Assembly: GCA_025355915.1 (NCBI GenBank)
Contig: JANXYT010000339.1
Coordinates: forward strand, 1 to 10,201
Origin: Holophagaceae bacterium
GTDB taxonomy: Bacteria; Acidobacteriota; Holophagae; Holophagales; Holophagaceae
Length of the DNA: 10,201 nt
Direction: 5' to 3'
The position numbers and the translations under genes are program-made. Below are positions 1-6,377 of the stretch, one piece after another (position 1 is the first letter of the stretch; every line of letters begins with the position of its first letter). The notes beneath the pieces were generated by a model that had not been told where the DNA came from, did not search any database, and saw nothing but the letters and a program-made list of their open reading frames with translations.

Positions 1-267
1 GCCAGCCGCCTGCTCACCTGGCAGGCCGCCTGGATGACCGACAACGGCATCAAGAACTCCAAACAGAGCGCCATTGCCAAGACCTTCGCCACCGACACTG
101 CCATGGAGGTCACCACCGATGCCGTGCAGATCCTCGGCGGCAACGGCTACAGCCGGGACTATCTCGTGGAGAAGTGCATGCGCGACGCCAAGCTGCTGCA
201 GATCTATGAGGGAACCAACCAGATCCAACGCCTGGTGATCGCGAAAGAAATCCAGCAGGGCAACTGA
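1..267 (+). CDS. Acyl-CoA dehydrogenase, C-terminal fragment (5' end outside window)
   Basis: The reading frame is open from base 1 and ends at TGA 265-267, giving the last 88 residues of an acyl-CoA dehydrogenase. This flavoenzyme oxidises acyl-CoA thioesters to 2-enoyl-CoA and passes electrons to ETF. The visible part is the C-terminal helical domain. It contains the family signature around [12 protein letters not shown] and then [11 protein letters not shown], whose Glu is the usual catalytic base position in short- and medium-chain enzymes (Glu376 in MCAD). The fragment ends RLVIAKEI, the normal family ending, so the 3' end looks intact. Substrate chain length cannot be judged from this part. 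An isovaleryl-CoA or butyryl-CoA type is possible, and the leucine-type genes at the other end of the window make the former interesting but unproven. A hairpin follows directly. Confidence 0.93.
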   Translation, partial: ASRLLTWQAAWMTDNGIKNSKQSAIAKTFATDTAMEVTTDAVQILGGNGYSRDYLVEKCMRDAKLLQIYEGTNQIQRLVIAKEIQQGN

Positions 268-290
268 CCCCAATAACCTACGATCTACCC

Positions 291-320
291 TCAGGAAGCG
301 GCCTGCGGGCCGCTTCCTGA
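291..320 (+). terminator. 13-bp perfect hairpin after the acyl-CoA dehydrogenase
   Basis: Bases 291-303 are exactly complementary to 308-320, with the loop TGCG at 304-307. It starts 24 bases after the acyl-CoA dehydrogenase stop, where an intrinsic terminator is expected. No real T-run follows (only TTCC), so it may terminate weakly or act as an mRNA 3'-end stabiliser. It ends only 15 bases before the ATG of the next gene and leaves that gene's Shine-Dalgarno (AGGAG, 325-329) outside the stem. Confidence 0.6.
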
Positions 321-335
321 TTCCAGGAGATCCCC

Positions 336-665
336 ATGCGCAGCTGGATCCTGCTTCTGGTCGCCGGTCTGCTGGAGACAGGCTGGGCCATCGGCCTGAA
401 GTACACCCATGGGTTCACCCGGCCCCTGGCCTCGGTCCTCACGGGTCTGGCCATCGTGGGCAGCATGATCCTGCTGGGACTGGCGACCAAGGAGCTGCCC
501 ATCGGTACGGCCTATCCCGTATGGGTGGGCATCGGGGCCTTCGGGGCGGCAGTGCTTGGGATGGCGCTCTTCAAGGAACCCGTCACACCCGCGCGGGTGT
601 TCTTCATCGCGCTCCTCCTCGTCGCCATCATTGGGCTGAAGGTGACGACACCAGTTGCCGGTTGA
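336..665 (+). CDS. sugE: SMR-family guanidinium exporter (SugE/Gdx type)
   Basis: A 109-residue, four-helix inner-membrane protein of the small multidrug resistance family, of normal length. Sequence resemblance is to the SugE/Gdx branch rather than EmrE. The first helix reads GLLETGWAIGLKYTHGF, nearly as in E. coli SugE, with the essential proton/substrate-coupling Glu at position 14. Helix 3 carries GTAYPVWVGIGAFGAA and helix 4 ends IIGLKVT. Members of this branch export guanidinium in exchange for protons as antiparallel dimers. The ATG is preceded by AGGAG (325-329) at good spacing. Only one SMR gene is present, consistent with a homodimeric exporter. No guanidine riboswitch is recognisable in the 68 bases upstream. 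The function is well supported by motifs; the exact substrate is inferred from the subfamily. Confidence 0.93.
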   Translation: MRSWILLLVAGLLETGWAIGLKYTHGFTRPLASVLTGLAIVGSMILLGLATKELPIGTAYPVWVGIGAFGAAVLGMALFKEPVTPARVFFIALLLVAIIGLKVTTPVAG

Positions 666-761
666 CCTCCTGGGCCTGCTCACCCCATGTCTGACCCGCG
701 CTTTCCTCTGGGGACGCATGCGGCCCCACCGGGACCTGTGGCATGAAGGCATACTGGAACC

Positions 762-2462
762 GTGGCGCGGCATCACTGGTTTCTCAGAATCTTCCTGGCG
801 GTGGTGCTGTCCGGCGCCATGGTTGGTGGCATGGCGCTTCTAACCTCGGCTTCGGGAGGATTTTCGCCCTTTCCGGCCCTGGCCCTGCTCACCGGAACGC
901 TACTCCTGGGAGCCTGGATCGGAGTCGCGGCCCGCTCGCGCTGGATCGATCATCCCCGTCTGCTCCGGGCCGAGCGGCGATGGGCGGGGGGAGACCATCC
1001 CTACGAGGTGCTCCAGGGACTCGGGAGCCACGGGTGGAACCGCGGGGAACTCGGTTATCGGATCTGGCAGCTGAAGTCCACGCTTCACCTCTCTCTGGGG
1101 TTGCGTGACCGGGCCTGGCTGGATGCCCTGGAGGCTCAGCTCGCCCGCCTTCCGCTCTGGAAAATGGTTCTGGTGTCCCGGGCCTTCCAGCAGGTGCCTG
1201 GCACCCCGATGGCCCAGAGGCTGGCCTGGGGAAAGCGGCTTATTGCCCTGGCCCCGCACATGGGCCGACTGCGGCATCTGCAGGGCATCCTGCTGCTCCG
1301 CGCGGCGGATCCGGAGGCCCTGCACCGGGCCTGGATCCACTTCGAAGCGGCCCTGCCCCTGTCCTGGGATGATCCGCTGGTCCTCGAGGACCTCATGCTG
1401 GCGGGGCTTCAGCATGGCAGGGAGGATGTGGCGGAACAGGCGCTGGCCGTGCTCATGGCCCGCCACGGCGATCCGCGGCTTCCCTGGGACCGCGGCGCGG
1501 CGGGGATGCATCTGCTGCGAAACCAGCGCCAGGCCGAGGCGCTCGCCCTGGTGCAGGGCCTGCCTCCCGAGCGCCGCACCCACCCTCTGCATTGGCTGGT
1601 GGAGACCGTCTCCCGCCGCCAACTCGGCGACCGGGATGGCGCCTGGCGGATGATCGGGCTCGCCCTCGGTCGCCTGCCGGGCGCCTTCCGGCTTTGGATG
1701 GAGCGCTACCAGATCGCCCTGGAACTGCATCGGGACGAAGAGGCCCTCCAGACCCTGGAGCAGGCCTGGCTGACCATCCCTGACGGAGAGGAGGGCGAGT
1801 CCCTCCGGCAGGAATGGCACCTCCGGCGCGCGGAATTCGCGTTCTGGTGGGAGGACCGGCCAGCTTTGGCGAAGGAGCTGCTGGAACAGGTCCCTCCAGA
1901 TCAACGGGGAGAGCATCAACCGCCCCTCAGGCTGCAGGTCCAGGTGGCCGAAGGTGAGTACGAAGCCGCCTATGCCGAAGTGACGGCCCTCCTCAAGGAG
2001 CAACCCCAGGACGTGGACCTGCTCTTGCTTCAAGCGAACTGTCTGGTCGGCATGGAGGCCTGGGAGGCCCTGCTGCCCTACCTCAATGGACTCAGCGAAG
2101 CCTGCCGCGAACGACCCGCTTTCTGGCACCTGCGGGGGCTGGGCCACGCCAACCAAGGGGAACATCTCACGGCACGCATGGATCTGGAACGTGCCGTGCG
2201 CATGGATCCGCGGGAACTGCGCTACCTTCTGGATGCCGGTCACGCCTGCTCCGAGTTGGGGGACTGGGACCGGGCCGAGGGCCACTGGCGGCAGGCGCTC
2301 CAGATGGAGCCCCAGGCTGAGGAGCCCCTCATCCACCTCGCCGAGGCCCGGCGAGAGCTCCAGGATCTGGACGGCGCCCGCCGCTACCTGCGGGAGTGCC
2401 TGCTGCACCATCCCGATAGCCAGGACGCCCAGACCCGGCTCGCGGAGTTGGAGGCGAATTAA
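762..2462 (+). CDS. Membrane-anchored TPR-repeat protein
   Basis: A 566-residue protein that I do not recognise as a named family. It begins at GTG 762, the only in-frame start candidate after the in-frame stop at 744-746; a weak GAAGG lies at 745-749. A later ATG at 822 (residue 21) is possible but would cut into the first hydrophobic stretch. Residues about 6-27 and 35-56 form two hydrophobic segments, then a basic stretch (ARSRW), so the long remainder may be cytoplasmic. The rest is helical repeats. The last three are clear 34-residue TPRs at 452-485, 486-519 and 520-553, each with the usual small-residue positions and an acidic/Pro end (MDPRE, MEPQA, HHPDS). Earlier repeats are degenerate. 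TPR arrays hold protein partners, so a scaffold or envelope-assembly role is possible. It converges on another TPR gene. Confidence 0.85.
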   Translation: MARHHWFLRIFLAVVLSGAMVGGMALLTSASGGFSPFPALALLTGTLLLGAWIGVAARSRWIDHPRLLRAERRWAGGDHPYEVLQGLGSHGWNRGELGYRIWQLKSTLHLSLGLRDRAWLDALEAQLARLPLWKMVLVSRAFQQVPGTPMAQRLAWGKRLIALAPHMGRLRHLQGILLLRAADPEALHRAWIHFEAALPLSWDDPLVLEDLMLAGLQHGREDVAEQALAVLMARHGDPRLPWDRGAAGMHLLRNQRQAEALALVQGLPPERRTHPLHWLVETVSRRQLGDRDGAWRMIGLALGRLPGAFRLWMERYQIALELHRDEEALQTLEQAWLTIPDGEEGESLRQEWHLRRAEFAFWWEDRPALAKELLEQVPPDQRGEHQPPLRLQVQVAEGEYEAAYAEVTALLKEQPQDVDLLLLQANCLVGMEAWEALLPYLNGLSEACRERPAFWHLRGLGHANQGEHLTARMDLERAVRMDPRELRYLLDAGHACSELGDWDRAEGHWRQALQMEPQAEEPLIHLAEARRELQDLDGARRYLRECLLHHPDSQDAQTRLAELEAN

Positions 2463-2492
2463 AACCGGTTTGCATTCAAAGAAAAAGATCAA

Positions 2493-2553
2493 CGCCAAGA
2501 CGCCAAGAACTGCGAAAGCACCTTGTCTGTTGTCTTTCTTGGCGCTCTTGGCG
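2493..2553. repeat. Inverted repeat built of doubled CGCCAAGA units
   Basis: Left arm 2493-2508 is two back-to-back copies of CGCCAAGA. Right arm 2537-2553 is their reverse complement with one extra base (TCTTGGCG, C, TCTTGGCG). The arms are separated by 28 bases of A/T-richer sequence. It lies in the gap between two convergent genes and has lower GC than its surroundings. This resembles the short palindromic intergenic repeats seen in many bacterial genomes; it could also work as a bidirectional terminator. Copy number elsewhere cannot be seen. Confidence 0.6.
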
Positions 2554-2606
2554 GTGGAAGGTCCTTTCGTGTTGAACGGTCCCTGGGATAAGGGCGCGTG
2601 GGGGTC

Positions 2607-2649
2607 CGGGGGGACGCAGAGGCCGCTTAGCGGCCGGGCGGTCCCCCCG
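2607..2649 (-). terminator. Large G/C hairpin after the transglutaminase-TPR gene
   Basis: The outer arm 2607-2615 (C plus GGGGGGAC) pairs with 2641-2649. An inner stem GGCCGC (2621-2626) pairs with GCGGCC (2630-2635) around a TTA loop. The two stems are separated by small unpaired stretches of five bases on each side. It begins eight bases beyond the stop of the minus-strand gene ending at 2657, the position of a transcription terminator. No T-run follows on the minus strand, so termination efficiency is uncertain. Together with the repeat at 2493-2553 it accounts for most of the 194-base convergent gap. Confidence 0.5.
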
Positions 2650-2656
2650 ATCAGCC

Positions 2657-3712
2657 TCAGGCCGGCTTATCCCCCTTCAACAGGGCCAGCTTGGTGTCGT
2701 AGCGGGCCTGCATGTCGGGCATGGCCCACTTGCGCGCCTTCTCCAGGGCCTTGATGGCCTCCTTCCGCTGTCCCTGGGCGAGGCTGATGCGAGCCTGGAT
2801 CAGATAGAAATCGGGCTCCATCGGCAGCAGCCGGATCGCTTGCTTGATGCGTTTTTCGGCCTCTTCCCAGTGACTGTCCAGGAGGGCCTCCTCGGCCAGG
2901 AAGGCGTTGAAGAAAGGATCCCGCTTGCGAATCTCCAGACCCCGGTCCCGGTAGGCCTGGGCTTCGGTTTCGCGGCCCTGGGCCCTCAGCAGATTTTCGA
3001 GGTTGCCGCAGGGGGCGCCATCCTTGGGATCGGCATCGAGGGCCTTGCGGAAGGAGGCCTCGGCCTCGGCCTCGAGCCCCTGGTCGCGTTGGACCACGCC
3101 CAGGATGTTCCACCCCACACCCAGGGTGGGATCCATCTCGATGGACTGGTGGGCCGCCTTCAAGGCCTCCTCCGGACGGGACTCCGCCAGCTGCTCCACG
3201 GCGCGGTTGCTGTGGAAGAGCGCCAGGACTCGCTTCGGTGCCATGATCGCGATGAGCTGGGCATTCCGCCTGACTTCAGGCAGGAAATCGGCCACCAGTT
3301 CCTGCCCCACCCCCGCAGGCACCACGGCCACGATGTGCCGCTCATAGCGCACGGTCGTGCCCACGCGGCGCCAGCGGCTGATCCGCAGGGATTCACCGTA
3401 GCGAGCCTCAAGCCCGATGGATTTGCAGGCGGCCACATAGAGCGCCGTCAGGCTGAGGCAGTTGGCCTTGCGGTCCCGCCAGGCTTCGATGGGAGTCCGA
3501 GTGTAAGCGTTGTCGTAGGTGATACCGAGCCCGCCTTCTCCCGGTGCTGTGAAGAAGGCTTTGAGCAGCGCGCCGACCTTGCCCGAAACGCTCTGTTGCC
3601 CCAGCGTGTGCTGCCGGGCGAAGGCCTGCAATTCAGGAGGGGCCTCGAAGGGATCCTCCCCCCCTGCCAAAAGGGTCGTGCCTAGCAGGAAGGCCAGAAT
3701 TCGCAGGCGCAC
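2657..3712 (-). CDS. Exported transglutaminase-like protein with five TPRs
   Basis: A 351-residue protein in two parts. Residues 1-18 form an N-terminal signal peptide (MRLR, then a hydrophobic stretch ending LLAGG), so export to the periplasm is likely. Residues about 60-150 resemble a transglutaminase-like cysteine-protease fold: Cys85 in KANCLSLTALYVAACKSIG, His126 in YERHIVAVV and Asp142 in VADFLPE occur in the order and context of the Cys-His-Asp triad. Five TPRs at exact 34-residue spacing follow (163-197, 198-231, 232-265, 266-299, 300-333). SirB1-type proteins combine the same two modules in the same order. Whether it is a peptidase, an amide cross-linker or inactive is unknown. It starts at GTG 3712 behind GAGGGG; no in-frame ATG lies nearby upstream. 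The gene is divergent from the formyltransferase. Confidence 0.85.
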   Translation of the reverse strand: MRLRILAFLLGTTLLAGGEDPFEAPPELQAFARQHTLGQQSVSGKVGALLKAFFTAPGEGGLGITYDNAYTRTPIEAWRDRKANCLSLTALYVAACKSIGLEARYGESLRISRWRRVGTTVRYERHIVAVVPAGVGQELVADFLPEVRRNAQLIAIMAPKRVLALFHSNRAVEQLAESRPEEALKAAHQSIEMDPTLGVGWNILGVVQRDQGLEAEAEASFRKALDADPKDGAPCGNLENLLRAQGRETEAQAYRDRGLEIRKRDPFFNAFLAEEALLDSHWEEAEKRIKQAIRLLPMEPDFYLIQARISLAQGQRKEAIKALEKARKWAMPDMQARYDTKLALLKGDKPA

Positions 3713-3729
3713 AGGAGACCCCTCAGCTC

Positions 3730-3757
3730 AACATAGGTCTACGGACAGCGGTTTCAA
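3730..3757 (-). promoter_or_regulatory. Candidate sigma70 promoter of the transglutaminase-TPR gene
   Basis: On the minus strand TTGAAA (3757-3752) is followed after 16 bases by TATGTT (3735-3730), which is close to the sigma70 consensus. It would give a very short leader to GTG 3712. It sits in the 80-base divergent region shared with the formyltransferase gene. It is a sequence match only, in a GC-rich genome where such boxes stand out. Confidence 0.4.
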
Positions 3758-3792
3758 TGGATTATGAGAAGCTGTGGGGTCCGGAGAAATCA

Positions 3793-4725
3793 ATGTCCAA
3801 GCCGACGGCCGTGGTTTGTGCCTATTCCAGCGTGGGAACCGCGGCCCTGGAGGGGTTGCTGGAGGCGGGTGTGGAGGTGCACGCCCTGTACACCTACGCC
3901 CAGGGGGCGGACGAACAATGGTTCACACCGCCAGCTGCCGTGGCCCAAGCCCAGGGCATTCCCGTGCATATGGCCCCGGTCTTCAATGCTGACGCCGTGT
4001 ACGAGGCCCTCCGCGCCCACCGCCCGGATTTTCTCTTCAGCTTCTATTTCCGGGAGATGATCCAGGCCAGGGTCCTCGAGATTCCCCGCCTCGGCGCCTA
4101 CAACCTGCACGGCAGCCTGTTGCCGAAGTACCGCGGACGGGCGCCCATCAACTGGGTGCTGGTGAAGGGCGAGACGGAAACTGGTATCACACTCCACGCC
4201 ATGACCCCCAAGCCGGATGATGGGTTCATCGTGGCCCAGGCGCGGCTGTCCATCGCCTGGGACGAGACCGCCATGAGCCTCACCGACCAAGCTGCGGCCG
4301 CCGGGCGGGAGCTGGTCCGCGAGGCCCTTCCCGGTTTGGTGGACGGCTCCATCCGGCGGATCGATCAGAAAACCCTGGGGCCCTCCACCTATTTTGGCGG
4401 CCGCAAGCCCGCAGACTCCCGTCTGGACTTTGCCATGACCCTCCAGGAGGCCTTCAACCAGATCCGTGCCGTGGCCGACCCCTGGCCGAATGCCTTTCTG
4501 GAAACCGCATCGGGGACCGTGAAGGTAGCCTGGGCCCTGCCCAGCGCCGAGCCCTGCCCGCCCGGGTGCTTTCGCGCTACCCAGGAAGGGCTACTGCTGG
4601 GATTCTCGGATGGCGCCCTGCGGATCCACACCCTCAAGGCCCGCGGACTAAGGTTGGAGCGCCCCAGTGAGCAGGCGGAGCTGCTGCGTGGGCTGGGCCT
4701 TGCCGAGGCTGGACTCGGGTCCTGA
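3793..4725 (+). CDS. Stand-alone ArnA-like sugar-nucleotide formyltransferase
   Basis: A 310-residue folate-dependent formyltransferase that closely resembles the N-terminal domain of ArnA, which formylates UDP-4-amino-4-deoxy-L-arabinose with 10-formyl-THF. Its N-terminus (MSKPTAVVCAYSSVG) lines up with that of ArnA. FSFYFREMI is followed by AYNLHGSLLPKYRGRAPINW and ETETGITLH. The catalytic Asn104, His106 and Asp142 (numbered from this start) match the ArnA triad. AVADPWPNAF opens the C-terminal FMT-like barrel, giving a full formyltransferase module. The second ArnA module, the UDP-glucuronate decarboxylase/dehydrogenase, is absent. ATG 3793 is chosen over an in-frame ATG at 3757 because GGAG (3783-3786) precedes it and the family starts there. 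The substrate could be a different NDP-4-aminosugar; methionyl-tRNA formyltransferase is less likely given the ArnA-specific wording. Confidence 0.88.
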   Translation: MSKPTAVVCAYSSVGTAALEGLLEAGVEVHALYTYAQGADEQWFTPPAAVAQAQGIPVHMAPVFNADAVYEALRAHRPDFLFSFYFREMIQARVLEIPRLGAYNLHGSLLPKYRGRAPINWVLVKGETETGITLHAMTPKPDDGFIVAQARLSIAWDETAMSLTDQAAAAGRELVREALPGLVDGSIRRIDQKTLGPSTYFGGRKPADSRLDFAMTLQEAFNQIRAVADPWPNAFLETASGTVKVAWALPSAEPCPPGCFRATQEGLLLGFSDGALRIHTLKARGLRLERPSEQAELLRGLGLAEAGLGS

Positions 4726-4799
4726 TCCGCGCCGTCTCTCTTTCACCTGGGGTCCCTGATCTGGATATCCTGGCGCCCACTCTCCCATCAGGAGCCTCC

Positions 4800-5855
4800 A
4801 TGCGAAGTGTCATCACCGGAACCGGCATCGGCCTGCCTCCGCATGTGGTCACCAACGAGGCGCTGTCGAAGCTCATGGACACGTCGGATGAGTGGATTCG
4901 CGTGCGCAGCGGCATCCAGGAGCGGCGCTACGCTGAGCCGGGCCAGGGTTCCACGGACCTGGGCGTGATCGCCGCCCGGAACGCCATGGCAGATGCGGGG
5001 CTCACGACCGGGGACATCGACGCGGTGGTCTTCGCCACCATGACGCCGGATCGCATGCTGCCAGGCAACGGTCCCCTGCTCCAGGCGGCCCTGGGTCTTC
5101 GCGACATCCCCACGTTCGACATCCGGCAGCAGTGCAGCGGCTTCCTCTACGGACTGGAGCTGGCGGACCTGTTCATTCAGAGCGGCCGCTACCGGCGCGT
5201 CCTCCTGGTGGGGGCTGAGGTCCATACACCCTTCATGCCTTGGCACCTGGGCTGGGATACCCTCATCGGCCAATCCACGCGGGCGATCACCGAGGCTGAA
5301 CGCGCCGAGAACACGCTGAGCCGCGACCGGACAGTGCTCTTTGGCGACGGCGCCGGTGCGGTGGTGATCGAGGGTCGCGAGGAGCCCGCCGGCCTCGGGC
5401 CGATCCGCCTCCACACCGATGGCACCGGGGCGGAGGTGCTCACGATGAGGGGCGTCAGTTTCAAGCGGCGTCCCTTCGTCACCCTTGAGCAAATCCAAGC
5501 GGGCGAGACGCTCCCTGTGATGTCCGGCAAGGAAGTGTTCAAGGCCGCCGTGACCCTGATGCCCCAGGCCGTCCGCGAAGTCTGCGACGCCGCCGGCGTG
5601 GCGGTGGAATCCCTTGATCTGGTCCTGATCCACCAGGCCAACCTCCGCATCATCGAGGGGGTGCAAAAGGCCCTGGGGTTGCCGCCGGAAAAGGTACCCC
5701 ACAACATCGAGCGGTATGGCAACACCACCGCCGCCACGTTGCCCATTCTCTTCCACGAGTGCCGGGCCCAGGGCCTCGTCCGCCCGGGCATGAACGTCGT
5801 GTTCACGGCCCTGGGATCGGGCCTCCACTGGGGCGCGGCGCTGTACCGGACCTGA
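4800..5855 (+). CDS. fabH: 3-oxoacyl-ACP synthase III (KAS III / FabH family)
   Basis: A 351-residue thiolase-fold condensing enzyme. KAS III normally starts fatty-acid synthesis by condensing acetyl-CoA with malonyl-ACP. The triad is complete: Cys112 in DIRQQCSGFLYG, His278 in LIHQANLRII and Asn308 in ERYGNTTAAT. Cys112 has the same number as in E. coli FabH and the His-Asn spacing (30) is the same. The N-terminal TSDEWIRVRSGIQERR and FGDGAGAVVI are also typical. The protein is about 30 residues longer than E. coli FabH, mainly around 143-180 (HTPFMPWHLGW to ENTLSRDR) and 221-236 (RRPFVTLEQIQAGETL). Such enlarged relatives may prefer other primers, so this may be a specialised paralogue and not the essential FabH. 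AGGAG at 4790-4794 sets the start. It follows the formyltransferase after 74 bases. Confidence 0.9.
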   Translation: MRSVITGTGIGLPPHVVTNEALSKLMDTSDEWIRVRSGIQERRYAEPGQGSTDLGVIAARNAMADAGLTTGDIDAVVFATMTPDRMLPGNGPLLQAALGLRDIPTFDIRQQCSGFLYGLELADLFIQSGRYRRVLLVGAEVHTPFMPWHLGWDTLIGQSTRAITEAERAENTLSRDRTVLFGDGAGAVVIEGREEPAGLGPIRLHTDGTGAEVLTMRGVSFKRRPFVTLEQIQAGETLPVMSGKEVFKAAVTLMPQAVREVCDAAGVAVESLDLVLIHQANLRIIEGVQKALGLPPEKVPHNIERYGNTTAATLPILFHECRAQGLVRPGMNVVFTALGSGLHWGAALYRT

Positions 5856-5860
5856 ACGGG

Positions 5861-5890
5861 TTGCCCAAGCCGCGCGTCCTGGTCTAGAAT
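5861..5890 (+). promoter_or_regulatory. Candidate promoter of the PepSY-like gene
   Basis: TTGCCC (5861-5866) and TAGAAT (5885-5890) are separated by 18 bases, a plausible sigma70-type pair placed 23 bases before ATG 5914. The -10 box and its preceding bases (GGTCTAGAAT) recur as GGCCTAGAAT (6333-6342) before the next gene. Sequence match only. Confidence 0.4.
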
Positions 5891-5913
5891 TCCAGTCACC
5901 CTCCGGAGTCTTC

Positions 5914-6261
5914 ATGCGCGTCCACCCCCTGGCCCTGGCCTTGCTCGTCCCCGCCATCGTTCTGTCCGCCCGCACGACCAAGCCCAGAAAACATGCCGCG
6001 GGCCCCATCAAATCAGCGAAGGAGGCCAAGGCCATCGCAGAACAGGAGACCGGCGGCAGGGCCACCAGCGCCCGCCGCATCCCCCTGAACGGCGCCTCCG
6101 GCGGGTGGGAAGTGGACGTGCGGATGCCTCACGAAGACAAGGGCTGGCGGTGCATCATCGACTCGGACACCCGCATGGTCCACAGCAAGACCCGCATCGA
6201 CCAGGGCGGTGGCAAGGGCAAGGCTGACGGGCCAGTACGCCTGGTCAAGGGAACCCGCTGA
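5914..6261 (+). CDS. Small secreted PepSY-like protein
   Basis: A 115-residue protein with an N-terminal signal peptide (MRVHPLALALLVPAIVLSA, likely cut near residue 19), so probably periplasmic. The mature part begins with a basic linker. Residues about 33-93 then read like a single PepSY domain: a helix (SAKEAKAIAEQETGG), a strand (ATSARRIPL), and strands (GWEVDVRM, GWRCIIDSDTRMVHSKTRI) with the Trp-Glu-Val and Ile-Asp-x-x-Thr pattern seen in such domains. The tail is Lys/Gly-rich. PepSY domains are small regulators or inhibitors of peptidases and also occur free in the periplasm; no partner is evident here. The start has GGAG (5905-5908) five bases before ATG. The PepSY call rests on pattern, not a search, so I keep it moderate; the gene itself looks real. 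Confidence 0.75.
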   Translation: MRVHPLALALLVPAIVLSARTTKPRKHAAGPIKSAKEAKAIAEQETGGRATSARRIPLNGASGGWEVDVRMPHEDKGWRCIIDSDTRMVHSKTRIDQGGGKGKADGPVRLVKGTR

Positions 6262-6377
6262 CGGCGGCTGCCCGATCCGCACCGACCATTCGCCGGTTTT
6301 CCCCACCGGGCGCCCCGCCCGGCTTGCCAACAGGCCTAGAATCGTATGCGTGGCCAATGCCACTAGGAGAATAACTC

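Noticed and set aside
268..335. Possible guanidine riboswitch before the SugE/Gdx gene
   Set aside because: The region is short and holds a single hairpin with loop TGCG. The guanidine-II class needs two hairpins with ACGR loops, and guanidine-I is longer. The hairpin is better explained as the upstream gene's terminator.
666..761. Small gene between the SugE/Gdx and TPR genes
   Set aside because: The open frames here (such as 655-843) overlap real genes, have no ribosome binding site and no motifs. I see no other structure in this 96-base gap.
900..2498. A 532-residue open frame opposite the TPR gene
   Set aside because: It is a GC-driven shadow: no family motifs, whereas the + frame shows membrane segments and three well-formed TPRs. 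Its start lies in the repeat-containing gap.
3757..3792. Longer start (ATG 3757) for the formyltransferase
   Set aside because: It has no good Shine-Dalgarno, and the extra 12 residues precede the point where ArnA-type proteins begin. ATG 3793 has GGAG at proper spacing.
4788..6080. A 430-residue minus-strand frame opposite the KAS III gene
   Set aside because: The + frame has the full Cys-His-Asn triad and a good ribosome binding site. The antisense product has no recognisable domain and also runs into the PepSY-like gene.
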